Origin: Caryophanales bacterium | Lineage (GTDB): Bacteria; Bacillota; Bacilli; JARBTR01 | Assembly (NCBI GenBank): GCA_029240105.1 | Contig: JARBTR010000006.1 | Location: 310,001 to 374,000, forward strand | DNA length: 64,000 nucleotides | Reading direction: 5' to 3' | Shown here: in pieces, positions 19,184-32,924 of the stretch | How the letters are laid out: each line of letters starts with the position of its first letter | Position numbering within the stretch: the first letter of the stretch is position 1 | Notes under the pieces: generated by a model | Seen by the model: the letters and a program-made list of their open reading frames with translations, nothing else | Told to the model about the DNA's origin: nothing | Databases searched by the model: none | Made by a program: the position numbers and the translations under genes

Positions 19184-20161
19184 TTACATTCCTTTAACTT
19201 TTGTAAATATTTTTCTTTGTACATTTTCAGGCATAATTGCCACTACCATTTCAAATAAAAAAAGCTGCCAATCTATTTTTCTATTACGAATGAATGAAAC
19301 AAAATTCTTTACATTCGACTGCTGAAAAAACGCTATACGAGTTTTCACGTCTAACAAATATGCTTCAATTTCTTTTGATAGTTCGCCATTAAAATACTTT
19401 TTCTTGTCTACCAAATATGCATATCGTTCTTTTTCATCTAATAGTTTGTTTTTCAAATAACTTTCTTTATCATCGATTTTTTTTAGGAATGACGATCCAA
19501 TCTGATTATTTCCATGAATACGATAAGAAATAAATGGTTTTTCAGAATAGGATATCTTCCCCACAGTGGAAGCGATAAGAGTTAACCAGTGATCATGTAC
19601 GTAAATTTTATAGTCTGGAAATGGTAGGGCACTCTTTGCCACATCACTTCTAATAAGCATGGTGCATCCTGTTACACTATTCCGCCTAATAAAGAAAGAT
19701 GTTTGATTTTCCCCATGAACATGCACTATTCTTTTCCCATAACTTTTAAAACTATCATTTAGCAGATGACCTTCCCCGTCAATAACTCGGGCATCTGAAT
19801 AAACAAGAACACCTTTTTCTATCTCCATTAAATCAACTAGTTCTTGAATCTTATTTAAATCAAATATGTCATCCTGGTCTGAGTAAGCAATGTAATCACC
19901 TGTAGCTATTTGGGTTAATCTTTCAAACGTACGGTTGCTGCCCATATTTTTCTCGTTTTGAAATACGGTATATGGTGTTTTCTTTAAAACGGAATGAGCC
20001 AATTGCTGAATTTCACTATATTTTTCACTTGAAGAGCAGTCGTCACAAATTAGCAGTTCCAAATCAGGATACGTTTGATTTTCGATGCTTTTCAATTGTT
20101 CTTCTAAATACCCAATATGTGGATTATACGTTGCCATTACAACTGAAACCTTTTTATTCAT
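19184..20161 (-). CDS. Family 2 glycosyltransferase (tandem paralogue B)
   Basis: 325 residues starting VSVVMATYNPHIGYLEEQL, with ELLICDDCSS, FQNEKNMGSNRTF, YSDQDDIFDLNK and IYVHDHWLTLIAS. AAGGAGGAG precedes the ATG. It shares most motifs with the adjacent 340-residue gene but differs in the C-terminal third, which suggests duplication followed by divergence in acceptor specificity. It lies 35 bases upstream of its paralogue. Confidence 0.85.
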   Translation of the reverse strand: MNKKVSVVMATYNPHIGYLEEQLKSIENQTYPDLELLICDDCSSSEKYSEIQQLAHSVLKKTPYTVFQNEKNMGSNRTFERLTQIATGDYIAYSDQDDIFDLNKIQELVDLMEIEKGVLVYSDARVIDGEGHLLNDSFKSYGKRIVHVHGENQTSFFIRRNSVTGCTMLIRSDVAKSALPFPDYKIYVHDHWLTLIASTVGKISYSEKPFISYRIHGNNQIGSSFLKKIDDKESYLKNKLLDEKERYAYLVDKKKYFNGELSKEIEAYLLDVKTRIAFFQQSNVKNFVSFIRNRKIDWQLFLFEMVVAIMPENVQRKIFTKVKGM

Positions 20162-20203
20162 AACTCTCCTCCTTCACATTCAATTAATTACTAACTAACT
20201 ATT

Positions 20204-21004
20204 TTAAAACCACTTCCAACCCCATTTATTGAAAAAGCGGAAAACAGATTGAAAATGGATCCAAGCGAGTTTGAAATTCTTCCCTGAACCTCTTTCCCAA
20301 AAATGGACAACAGATACTTGTGGCATATAAACAATCTTACTAATTTGATTAATTCTTAAACATAAATCATAATCCTCAAGATACATAAAAAAACGTTCAT
20401 CAAAACCTGAAAGTTTCTTAAACACTGACGATTTTATCAACATAAAACAGCCAGATCCTATTTGAATATGACTAATTTGATCGTCAGGTAAATTCACATT
20501 TTCGTAATCTGCTATTCTATTTGCAAAAACGTTTCGAACAATTTTCAGAGGGAAACGCCTCACAATGAGATCAAATATTGTAAATCGACTCCGAACTAAG
20601 TGTTGTGTACTTCCATCTGCAAAGATAATTTTGGGAGAGAGCATAGCTGCATCCTGATTCTTTTCAAGTTCATCTAACATTTTCTCCAAATCACTCTTTT
20701 TTAAGAGAATATCCGGATTGAAAATTAAGAAATAATCCTCTTGTACTTTCAAAAGGTTGGCATTGTGACCATAACCAAACCCCTTATTTTCATTGCCATA
20801 AGTGATGTCTGCAAAAGACTCATAATTCTTTAATTTCTTAATAAAACCCTCATTTGAGTGGTTATCATAAATTGAAAATGCACAAATAGAATCGTTTTTA
20901 AATTCTTCAATTAATTGATCTAAGACCCAAAAAACCTTTTCACTGTTATATGTAACTATACTGATACGTACTTTTTTCTGCACTATATTGAACACCTCAT
21001 CCAA
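20204..21004 (-). CDS. Family 2 glycosyltransferase, first gene of the main unit
   Basis: 266 residues with RISIVTYNSEKV near the start, YGNENKGFGYGHNANLL, the metal-binding FNPDILLKK and the FFMYLEDYDLCLRI acceptor-site motif. This is the layout of WbbL/rhamnosyl-type GT2 proteins. The start could be the ATG at 21004 or a GTG seven codons later. It is the first gene after the galU terminator, so a promoter is expected in the 120-base gap. Confidence 0.83.
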   Translation of the reverse strand: MDEVFNIVQKKVRISIVTYNSEKVFWVLDQLIEEFKNDSICAFSIYDNHSNEGFIKKLKNYESFADITYGNENKGFGYGHNANLLKVQEDYFLIFNPDILLKKSDLEKMLDELEKNQDAAMLSPKIIFADGSTQHLVRSRFTIFDLIVRRFPLKIVRNVFANRIADYENVNLPDDQISHIQIGSGCFMLIKSSVFKKLSGFDERFFMYLEDYDLCLRINQISKIVYMPQVSVVHFWERGSGKNFKLAWIHFQSVFRFFNKWGWKWF

Positions 21005-21062
21005 CTCTTATCAACAATTTCCAGAACCAACACAAATAAATATACCTGCATATTTTACCATG

Positions 21063-21112
21063 AAAAAAAGTTCATATATAGCACGATTTACAGCGCTATT
21101 TCTGAACTTTAC
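21063..21112 (-). terminator. Intrinsic terminator after galU
   Basis: The arms AAAGTTCA (21067-21074) and TGAACTTT (21103-21110) pair, with an inner TATAGC/GCTAT helix. On the minus strand the stem is followed by a run of seven T. It separates galU from the glycosyltransferase genes. Confidence 0.8.
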
Positions 21113-21123
21113 AACTTATATTA

Positions 21124-22005
21124 TTATTCACAACTTTCCTTTTCCACAATCAACTTTAAGTAATCCAAAAATTCTTCTCTTGTATCATCACGACGTAAAG
21201 CGGACTCCACTGTTGCCTCTAAAAACCCTTGTTGATTTCCAACGTCATAACGACGGCCATCAAAATTATAAGCGTAAATAGTTTCCTTTTGAGCCAACTC
21301 TTGAAGAGCATCAGTTAATTGAATTTCACCACCAACGCCAGGTTCTGTTCTTTCTAGTATATCAAAAATCCTTGGGTTAATGATGTATCGACCAAGTATC
21401 GCGATATTCGTTGGAGCTTCTTCACGGCTAGGTTTCTCAACTAGATCCCTAATTAAGTAAACACGATCAGAAATCTGCATTCCATCTACAATTCCATACT
21501 TATGAACAACAGATGGATCAACTTCTTGAACACCTAGGATACTCCCGTTGTACTTTTCATACACTTCAATCATTTGTTTTAAGCACGGTTTCTCGTCATT
21601 GTGAACAATATCGTCACCTAGAAGAACTGCAAAAGGTTCATTTCCAACAAATGTTCTCGCAACAGAAATTGCATGTCCTAAACCTTTCGGATTTTTTTGA
21701 CGGATATAATGAATATCCACCATGTCTGTAATATCGTGTACTAGGTTTAAAAGTTCTGTCTTTCCCTTTTTCTCTAGTTCAACTTCTAATTCAACATTTC
21801 TGTCAAAATGATCTTCGAGACATTTTTTATTTTTTCCTGTTACAACTAAAATTTCTTCAATTCCAGAAGCTATACATTCCTCTATAATAAACTGAATGGT
21901 TGGTTTATCTACAATTGGTAACATTTCTTTTGGTAGTGCCTTTGTTGCAGGTAAAAATCTCGTTCCCAAGCCCGCAGCTGGGATAATTGCTTTACGAACC
22001 CTCAT
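21124..22005 (-). CDS. galU: UTP-glucose-1-phosphate uridylyltransferase
   Basis: Makes UDP-glucose from glucose-1-phosphate and UTP, supplying GalE and wall glycan synthesis. 293 residues from the chosen start, matching Bacillus GtaB. It begins VRKAIIPAAGLGTRFLPATKA and contains KEMLPIVDKPTIQF, LLGDDI and VEKPSREEAP. I chose the ATG at 22005 because GAGG lies 8 bases upstream and the protein then begins at the conserved region. It has its own terminator. Confidence 0.96.
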   Translation of the reverse strand: MRVRKAIIPAAGLGTRFLPATKALPKEMLPIVDKPTIQFIIEECIASGIEEILVVTGKNKKCLEDHFDRNVELEVELEKKGKTELLNLVHDITDMVDIHYIRQKNPKGLGHAISVARTFVGNEPFAVLLGDDIVHNDEKPCLKQMIEVYEKYNGSILGVQEVDPSVVHKYGIVDGMQISDRVYLIRDLVEKPSREEAPTNIAILGRYIINPRIFDILERTEPGVGGEIQLTDALQELAQKETIYAYNFDGRRYDVGNQQGFLEATVESALRRDDTREEFLDYLKLIVEKESCE

Positions 22006-22045
22006 GACAAAACCTCGCTCTTCATTTTGAAAATAGCTAATTCTC

Positions 22046-22074
22046 ATTATACAAAATTTATGTACATCTTTGTA
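22046..22074 (-). promoter_or_regulatory. Candidate galU promoter
   Basis: A perfect TATAAT -10 (22046-22051) lies about 40 bases upstream of the galU start. The -35 at 22069-22074 is weak (TACAAA) with a 17-base spacer. Confidence 0.42.
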
Positions 22075-22117
22075 ATTTATAACAAATTAAAATTAAGGAT
22101 TGTATTTTAAAAAGACT

Positions 22118-22573
22118 CTATTCAACTTTATTTTTCTTTTTTTTAATAGTAGACAATAAAATAACTCCAGTTAAACAACCACTTAAATCAATACACACAT
22201 CTCTGAACTCTCCTGAACGACCAGGAACAAATGTCTGATGGAATTCATCAGAACAGGCATATAGAAAGCATACTAATAACGTTAAAAGGACAGTGTTTTT
22301 AGTTTTATAAGATTGAAGCAAGTTATAAATACTAATACTGAGCAATCCATAAAATGTAAAATGCGCAATTTTTCTAACAATAGTGTGTAAGACTTCACGG
22401 TATTTAATGTGAAGAATTTGTAAAATGGGCTTTACAATCTTTTCAATGATTGCACCGCTATATGAAGAGGATGTTCCCGAAGGTTGAGAAGAAAATATAA
22501 AAATCCCAATCATAAGACTAAGGGTGGCAACCCACCAAAACAATTTCTTTTTATCTAACTTATTAAGTTGCAT
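22118..22573 (-). CDS. VanZ family membrane protein
   Basis: About 151 residues with four membrane segments. VanZ-family features are FSSQPSGTSS after the first helix, RKIAHFTFYGLL, and the DEFHQTFVPGRSGEFRDVCID segment linking the last helices. VanZ proteins lower teicoplanin susceptibility in some hosts, but most chromosomal copies have no known role. I chose the ATG at 22573, which follows AAAAGGTG; a GTG three codons earlier overlaps that site. It is the only gene between the galU and pruA units. Confidence 0.88.
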   Translation of the reverse strand: MQLNKLDKKKLFWWVATLSLMIGIFIFSSQPSGTSSSYSGAIIEKIVKPILQILHIKYREVLHTIVRKIAHFTFYGLLSISIYNLLQSYKTKNTVLLTLLVCFLYACSDEFHQTFVPGRSGEFRDVCIDLSGCLTGVILLSTIKKKKNKVE

Positions 22574-22622
22574 ACGGTACACCTTTTAATGAAATAAGGA
22601 AAATTATAATAAAATAAATAAA

Positions 22623-22672
22623 GGAAAACCATCTTTCACTTCAAAGTTTCCGAAAAAGATGGTTTTTTATAT
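22623..22672. terminator. Bidirectional terminator between vanZ-like gene and pruA
   Basis: A perfect 12-bp stem (22625-22636 with 22655-22666, AAAACCATCTTT arm) has T-rich flanks on both strands. It lies directly after the pruA stop on the minus strand. Confidence 0.75.
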
Positions 22673-22718
22673 GTTTTTGTTATCAATAAAATTTTCTTCT
22701 GTTCTCTTGCTCTATATC

Positions 22719-24166
22719 CTAAAACATCTCACTCGTCGTTTTCGCCTGCATATGCAGTAACAAATAATCTGGACCGCCTGCCTTAGAGTCGGTACCGGAC
22801 ATATTAAACCCGCCAAAAGGTTGATAGCCTACGATTGCACCAGTGCATCCGCGATTAAAGTATAGGTTACCAACATGGAAATCTTCACGAGCTTGTTCTT
22901 GATGTGCACGATTTGTCGTTATAACAGCTCCTGTTAATCCGTATTCCGTATTGTTTGCAATTTCTAGAGCATGGTCAAAGTCATGGGCTTTGCATACTGC
23001 GACCACTGGACCAAAAATTTCTTCTTGCATAATACGTGCATCTTCAGCTACGTCTGCAATAATCGTTGGGTTTACAAAGAAGCCTTTGCTTGCGTCGCCA
23101 GTACCTCCGACTAGAATACGTCCTTCATTTTTGCCGATTTCAATATATTCCATAATTTTATTGAACGAGTTCAGATCAGTGACTGGACCCATAAAGTTTT
23201 CATAGTATTTTGGATCTCCGATAGTTTTTGTTTTTGCTAGTTCAACGCAACGCGCTACAACTTGATCATACACATCTTGGTGAATAACTGCACGAGAACA
23301 AGCTGAACATTTTTGGCCGGAGAAGCCAAATGCTGAATTTACGATGCTGTTCGCTGCTAATTCTAAATCTGCTTCAGAATCAACCACGATAGTATCCTTA
23401 CCGCCCATTTCAGCGATGACTCTTTTAAGCCAGATTTGCCCAGGGTTTACCTTTGAAGCGCGTTCATAAATACGAACCCCAACATCACGAGATCCTGTAA
23501 AACTGATGAAACGAGTTTTTGGATGATCAACTAGATAATCACCAATTTCACGGCTATTTCCAGGTAAAAATTGAACAACTCCATCTGGTAGTCCAGCTTC
23601 TTTTAATACTTCTACAAATTTAGCAGCAATGACTGGAGTTGTTGAAGCCGGTTTTAAAATAACTGTGTTCCCAGTAACAACTGCTGCAGCTGTTGTTCCA
23701 CCCATAATCGCAAACGGGAAGTTCCAAGGTGAGATGACAATCCCAACCCCAAGAGGGATATAATCGAAACGATTGTATTCGCCCGGTCGACTTTCTACCG
23801 GCACACCATTCTTCATTTGAAGCATTTGACGACCATAATATTCAAGGAAATCAATGCATTCTGCACACTCAACGTCAGCTTCCATGTACGATTTACCTGC
23901 CTCTTTCACTAACCAAGCAGAAAATTCAAATTTACGACGACGAATAATGGTTGCTGCTTTGAACAGTACATCTGCACGTACTTCAGGTTTTACTTTTTTC
24001 CAAGTTTCAAAGTTTTTTCTTCTGTAGCAACAGCTTTCCCATCAATTACAAGAGAATAGTCATGACCTAATTGTGACTCAACGTACGCAATTGCCTCTTG
24101 CATTTTCAGACGATTTTCTTCTTTACTAAAATCTGTGAACGCTTCATGTTTGTAAGCTTGTACCAT
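22719..24166 (-). pseudogene. pruA: Delta-1-pyrroline-5-carboxylate dehydrogenase, broken by internal deletion and frameshift
   Basis: NAD-dependent P5C dehydrogenase (RocA/PruA) of proline and arginine breakdown, in two frames. The 5' part starts at 24166 (ATG after AAGGAGG), matches the family to about residue 54 ([16 protein letters not shown]) and stops at 23990. The rest resumes in another frame from about 24010 ([13 protein letters not shown]) and continues to the normal C-terminus, with the catalytic Cys in [10 protein letters not shown] intact. Compared with RocA as I recall it, about 33-36 residues with the PANKEELVG-like segment are missing. The junction lies at a short repeat, TTTGAAAC-like. 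It could be a real null allele or an assembly artefact. Confidence 0.85.
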
Positions 24167-24231
24167 TGTAAAACCTCCTTGAATAGTAATAATATGCAAC
24201 ACAAACCCTTTATAGAGCCTACTTTGCTACC

Positions 24232-24260
24232 ATTTTATCTGAACAACTCAATTGTAGCAA
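24232..24260 (-). promoter_or_regulatory. Candidate pruA promoter
   Basis: On the minus strand TTGCTA (24255-24260) and TAAAAT (24232-24237) are 17 bases apart, about 65 bases upstream of the pruA start. Confidence 0.4.
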
Positions 24261-24395
24261 TTTATAATTCTTTTAAAAATAGATATTTTAAAGAATATTT
24301 TAATTTTTCAAACTATTTCACTTTTGCTATTATCATTATCATTAGTTAGGAAAGTATTTTCAAAATAACATCTATTATTTAACTCCACCCTTAAA

Positions 24396-24427
24396 CGAAA
24401 AAAGAGAAACGTTTCCGCTTCTCTTGT
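24396..24427 (-). terminator. Intrinsic terminator after camS
   Basis: An AAGAGAA arm pairs with TTCTCTT around a short CG-closed loop (24402-24425). A TTTTTTCG tail follows on the minus strand. It ends the pcrA-ligA-camS unit. Confidence 0.75.
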
Positions 24428-24444
24428 TGAGCTGAATTACTATT

Positions 24445-25605
24445 TTAATTATAAATATAAACAAACGGTGCATCCTTATCCGGTGTTCTAATGATAAGTG
24501 CCTCGGAGCCATTCGTTGAAGTTATTTCCACTTCTACTTTCACACTTTTAGGGAATGTCCGCATCACTTCGCCTGCTACGAACTGTGTAAAGCTGATAAC
24601 CTCGGTTTTCCCATAGAACTGTATTGGTATATTTATTTTCAAGTTATCGTACACTTTGTTCTTATAGGTTGCTAGTCCGATCACTCCACTGAAGTTCGGG
24701 AAGTATTTTTCAACAGCATCTTTAAAATTCAAGAATGTCTCTTGATCGCCGTGGTAATTCTTGTCTGCCTCCGTCGAAGGAAGAAGAACATTCTTCTTGT
24801 CTATATCCTTCCAACCAGAGATTGTATGATCACCTTTATTTACATTTGCGTAAGCAAGAAATGTTCCTGGCAGGACACTTCCAATACTTTGCTGTTCAAA
24901 TAATGCAATTGTAATGGGTACATTCGGTATATCTTTGTCACTTCTTATTCTTCGAATAACTTCATCTGCAATTTTCTTACCTTCTGCAAGAAGTTTTTCT
25001 CTTTCAGTTATGACGCTACGATTATCTCCACCAACTACCTCTTTGTAATAAAAAACTGAATTTAATGCCAAACCGATAGAGATCCCTCCCGGTTTTACCT
25101 TATCTTCGGACTTAATTAAGTAGTCTTGCTCTAAAATATGAGCCAAATACTCGGGAGCCTTTTCATTTCTTTCAGTAACAGTGCCGACCTCATCGTCAAT
25201 TGGATTCAGTCCGAGATTTTCTTTTTCTTTTAAACCTTTAGCAGTCAACTGTGCAGCATTATACTTTCGTGCAAGCCAAGATTTAATCGTATCTGTTTCC
25301 AAAAATTGACCTTCTCGAAAGTAATAACGATCCGTTGGGAAAGCTTCCTTAGAAACTTCCATCAAGCCCTCTTCAAAAGCCTCTAAATCCGTTCGAGAAT
25401 TTAAATTATTAACAACCAATCCTCGAGACTTGCTTGGTAGAAAGGGTAATACGGACTGATAGTTATCACCCGAAATTTTATATTCAGGAATGATTACCTT
25501 GTTATTTGAGTTTGGTGTTGACTCATCAGTTTTATTTGAATCAAATCGAGATGCACACCCTGTTAAAAGTAAGAGACTTACTGCAATTAGTACAATTTTT
25601 TTCAT
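24445..25605 (-). CDS. camS: CamS family sex pheromone lipoprotein
   Basis: Surface lipoprotein of about 386 residues (YerH/CamS family). It starts MKKIVLIAVSLLLLTGCAS: a signal peptide with LTGC lipobox, so Cys16 should be lipidated. In staphylococci and enterococci the processed signal peptide acts as a mating pheromone; the role of the mature domain is not settled. I chose the third ATG because AAAGGA is 9 bases before it. It lies 48 bases after ligA, the order seen in many Bacillales. Confidence 0.92.
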   Translation of the reverse strand: MKKIVLIAVSLLLLTGCASRFDSNKTDESTPNSNNKVIIPEYKISGDNYQSVLPFLPSKSRGLVVNNLNSRTDLEAFEEGLMEVSKEAFPTDRYYFREGQFLETDTIKSWLARKYNAAQLTAKGLKEKENLGLNPIDDEVGTVTERNEKAPEYLAHILEQDYLIKSEDKVKPGGISIGLALNSVFYYKEVVGGDNRSVITEREKLLAEGKKIADEVIRRIRSDKDIPNVPITIALFEQQSIGSVLPGTFLAYANVNKGDHTISGWKDIDKKNVLLPSTEADKNYHGDQETFLNFKDAVEKYFPNFSGVIGLATYKNKVYDNLKINIPIQFYGKTEVISFTQFVAGEVMRTFPKSVKVEVEITSTNGSEALIIRTPDKDAPFVYIYN

Positions 25606-25653
25606 GACCATCATTCCTTTAAAAATCACCTTAAGTATAGTCTACAATACTAT

Positions 25654-29981
<4,328 letters not shown>

Positions 29982-30041
29982 TTATTTCATCCGTTCATTG
30001 TTTAAAATTTGCACTAGTTGTAACTCTAAATACATCCATTT

Positions 30042-30050
30042 ATTATAGCA
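30042..30050 (-). promoter_or_regulatory. Candidate extended -10 promoter of pcrA-ligA-camS
   Basis: On the minus strand TGCTATAAT (30042-30050) is a perfect extended -10 element, about 60 bases upstream of the pcrA ATG. The -35 region is poor, which is tolerated by extended -10 promoters. Confidence 0.5.
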
Positions 30051-30202
30051 TTTTTAGAATCTATAAAAAATCCGAACATTTTACTAAAATCTAAAAACGT
30101 AAAAAGTTTTACTATATCCTCTCTCCTATCTTCTCAAATAATTGAAGTTGATTACATACTTAACAACAATCTCTTAAGGATTTAAAGATTATCTTCCCCA
30201 TA

Positions 30203-30240
30203 AAAAAAACTGCCGAAACCAATGCTTCAGCAGTTTACAT
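30203..30240 (-). terminator. Intrinsic terminator after the DUF3048 gene
   Basis: The arms AAACTGCCGAA (30207-30217) and TTCAGCAGTTT (30226-30236) pair with one mismatch. A run of eight T follows on the minus strand. It separates this gene from pcrA. Confidence 0.85.
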
Positions 30241-30262
30241 TTTATATAGTCAAAAGATTTTA

Positions 30263-31300
30263 TTATTGTACTGTAACGATTTTCTTTAGGTTTCCTGTTG
30301 GAATAGAGTTAATCCATGTATGTCCAGGTACTAATTTCAATTCCTCGCCGTTCAACATTGGGCGGATTGCGCCATCTCTGTTTTCCCATGTACACTCTGT
30401 TACTTTTCCATTTTGAATGAGATAAGCTAAGCCTCCTGATTGTACATCAATCATTTTCAACTTATCTGCTGGAACTGGTACCGTTGTTTTCATTTCTGTA
30501 ATGAAAATGTTTTCAATTTCAATTGGCGTCCCTGATTCCTTATCCGTCCATTGTGCACCCTTTACATAACGAGTGTATTTCTTTGACACCGCATCGTATT
30601 TATACGTTACATTGAAATCGGAACCACCATAGTTAACCGCTACTTCATTCGCCATATTTCCTTGAATAGCCGCAATCTCTTTTTCTTCGTAAAATTTATA
30701 AGCTGTCGGCGCACCTGCTAAGCTCTTATTTAGCTTACTAGCAGCTTTTTCAACATCTCCATAAGATGTGTAGGAGTTATGTGGCGCATATCGTGAGTTA
30801 TCACGATGGAAGTAGACACCATCATATGCCATCCCATTAATATTATCGATAAAACTACTTTGTAATAGTTTTCGTGCAGGTTCGCTATAACCATGCGCTA
30901 CATAGAACGCATTATACACCTTCGCTGCCCGTACAAAATACTCACGCGCACTTCGAACTGGCCCGATTTTTTCAGGTTTCTGGCTTTGATAAATAGCCAG
31001 GAAACGAGTAATGTTTGATTCAGCATAAAATTCAAAAACAATATCAGCTTTGTTTAATCCAGATTGAGGTCTTGCTTCTGGCGCATTACTGACCATAATA
31101 GCAACTGCTCGGCTATCGACATTGTCATTTGTAGGAATTCCACTCAAAGGAAATTGATTTTTATATGTTGGTTTCGCTACCGTTTCTTCCACCTTTTTTG
31201 GTGGTTTTTTTGTTGGCTTTTTTACAGTCTTTTCCTTTTCACAGCCAGTCATAAAACCTATTGCTAAAAACATACAAAAAAGAAATAAAAGTTTTTTCAA
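30263..31300 (-). CDS. DUF3048 (YerB-like) lipoprotein
   Basis: 345 residues with a signal peptide and lipobox GFMTGCEKE, so it is a membrane-anchored surface lipoprotein. A lysine- and proline-rich linker (residues about 22-45) precedes the DUF3048 domain, recognised by NVDSRAVAIMVSN, ARPQSGLNKADIVFEF and KIGPVRSAREYFV. The start is TTG behind GGGGAGA. YerB is also near pcrA in B. subtilis. Its function is unknown; some family members are proposed to act at the cell wall. Confidence 0.9.
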   Translation of the reverse strand: MKKLLFLFCMFLAIGFMTGCEKEKTVKKPTKKPPKKVEETVAKPTYKNQFPLSGIPTNDNVDSRAVAIMVSNAPEARPQSGLNKADIVFEFYAESNITRFLAIYQSQKPEKIGPVRSAREYFVRAAKVYNAFYVAHGYSEPARKLLQSSFIDNINGMAYDGVYFHRDNSRYAPHNSYTSYGDVEKAASKLNKSLAGAPTAYKFYEEKEIAAIQGNMANEVAVNYGGSDFNVTYKYDAVSKKYTRYVKGAQWTDKESGTPIEIENIFITEMKTTVPVPADKLKMIDVQSGGLAYLIQNGKVTECTWENRDGAIRPMLNGEELKLVPGHTWINSIPTGNLKKIVTVQ

Positions 31301-31357
31301 TTGTACATCTCCCCATTCGTTTTATATTTTCCTCGATCACGTATTGATAAAACGATT

Positions 31358-32656
31358 CTAATTCGTTAATCCCAATTTTTCAAAAACTGTATCTACACTC
31401 TTTAAGTGAACATCATTTTTGAAACAATTATTTAATTCACTTTCGGTTAGTACTGATGTAATGTTCTCATCTGCTTCAAGTAACGTACGGAACTGAACTT
31501 GTTCTTCCCATGCCTGCATTGTTTTCGGTTGGACAAGATCATAAGCTACTTCTCTCGATAGCCCTTTTTCAATTAGCGCTAACAAAACACGTTGTGAGTA
31601 GATTAAGCCAAATGTTCGAGTCATATTTTTCTTCATATTTTCTGGATATACGGTTAAATTTTTCATGATATTTCCAAATCGATTTAGCATGTAATTTAAT
31701 AGTATGGTTGAGTCTGGCAAGATGATTCTTTCTGCAGATGAGTGTGAAATATCACGTTCATGCCATAAACTTACATTTTCATAAGCTGTTATCATATGCC
31801 CACGGATCACACGCGCTAGACCAGTCATATTTTCAGATCCAATTGGGTTTCGTTTATGTGGCATTGCTGAAGATCCCTTTTGGCCTTTTGCAAAGAATTC
31901 TTCTACTTCACGAATTTCAGATTTCTGCAAACCACGAATTTCAGTTGCAAACTTTTCAATGGAAGTTGCAATAAGTGCAAGAGTTGAAAGGTATTGCGCA
32001 TGTCGATCTCGTTGCAACGTTTGTGTTGAAATTGGTGACGCTTCCAGCCCAAGTTTCTCACAGACAAATTGTTCTACAAACGGATCTACATTAGCGTATG
32101 TACCAACTGCTCCAGATATTTTTCCAACCTCAATCATCTCACGGGCCTGCTTAAAACGCTTCAAATTACGCTTCATTTCTTCATAAAACAGAGCCATTTT
32201 AAGTCCAAATGTTGTTGGCTCAGCATGTACACCGTGTGTTCGACCCATCATAATGGTGTATTTATGTTCAATTGCCTTATTTTTTAAAATTTCAACGAAA
32301 TTCTCTATATCTCTTTGCAAAATATCGTTTGCTTGTTTAAGTGTATAAGAAAGTGCAGTATCCACCACATCTGTTGAAGTAAGGCCATAATGCACCCATT
32401 TACGTTCTTCGCCAAGCGATTCCGAAACAGCTCTCGTAAAGGCTACAACATCATGTCTTGTTTCTTCTTCAATCTCTTTGATCCTTGCTACATCAAAGGC
32501 TGCATTTTGGCGTAAAGCCCTAACATCTTCAACTGGAATAAATCCAAGTTCTGCCCATGCCTCACATGCTAAAATTTCAACTTCAAGCCATGCTTGAAAA
32601 CGGTTTTGCTCTGTCCAAATTGCGCCCATTTCCGGACGTGTATATCTTTCAATCAT
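31358..32656 (-). CDS. purB: Adenylosuccinate lyase
   Basis: 432 residues, complete. It catalyses two steps of purine synthesis: SAICAR to AICAR plus fumarate, and adenylosuccinate to AMP plus fumarate. It begins [16 protein letters not shown] and has the superfamily signature [11 protein letters not shown] near residue 263, with the catalytic serine loop just before and TSTDVVDTA near 93. It lies alone here, not in a pur operon, and directly upstream of the DUF3048 gene. Confidence 0.98.
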   Translation of the reverse strand: MIERYTRPEMGAIWTEQNRFQAWLEVEILACEAWAELGFIPVEDVRALRQNAAFDVARIKEIEEETRHDVVAFTRAVSESLGEERKWVHYGLTSTDVVDTALSYTLKQANDILQRDIENFVEILKNKAIEHKYTIMMGRTHGVHAEPTTFGLKMALFYEEMKRNLKRFKQAREMIEVGKISGAVGTYANVDPFVEQFVCEKLGLEASPISTQTLQRDRHAQYLSTLALIATSIEKFATEIRGLQKSEIREVEEFFAKGQKGSSAMPHKRNPIGSENMTGLARVIRGHMITAYENVSLWHERDISHSSAERIILPDSTILLNYMLNRFGNIMKNLTVYPENMKKNMTRTFGLIYSQRVLLALIEKGLSREVAYDLVQPKTMQAWEEQVQFRTLLEADENITSVLTESELNNCFKNDVHLKSVDTVFEKLGLTN

Positions 32657-32697
32657 CCAATCACCTCTAAAATACTCTCAAACAAAATTATTTTTCT

Positions 32698-32706
32698 AGT
32701 ATATCA
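32698..32706 (-). promoter_or_regulatory. Candidate extended -10 promoter of purB
   Basis: TGATATACT on the minus strand gives an extended -10 (TATACT at 32698-32703) about 42 bases upstream of the purB ATG. The -35 is weak. Confidence 0.35.
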
Positions 32707-32739
32707 TACAGAAATTTTGCGTTTATGAGAAATTATTAC

Positions 32740-32822
32740 AAAAAAAGGAGAAGCAGAATGTGGTGTACCTCTGAAGTTAGACCAAAAATCTAACTTTGGA
32801 GCGCAAACAAAATGCTTCCCTT
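32740..32822 (-). terminator. Long bulged hairpin, probable terminator of the yfkD-like gene
   Basis: An inner stem AAGTTAGA/TCTAACTT (about 32773-32796) lies inside an outer GAAGCA/TGCTTC pairing. On the minus strand it is followed by CTCCTTTTTTT. It lies between the yfkD-like gene and purB. The shape and the GAAGTTAGACC text also recall insertion-sequence ends, but no transposase remnant is present. Confidence 0.6.
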
Positions 32823-32924
32823 TAAATTTATTTATGATGTTCTTTGCAAATTAACAATATGTTTGTATGTTTCTTCATCCGAACTAGTTCTAAAAGATGT
32901 TTTCCAGCAAACCACTTATTTATT

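Noticed and set aside
24167-24200. Sigma-54 promoter for pruA, as for B. subtilis roc genes
   Set aside because: The only GG...GC candidate has a 9-base gap where 10 is needed and lacks the TGGCAC context.
32740-32822. Insertion-sequence terminal repeat
   Set aside because: The text recalls IS ends, but there is no transposase fragment, second end or target duplication; a bulged terminator with a T tail explains it better.
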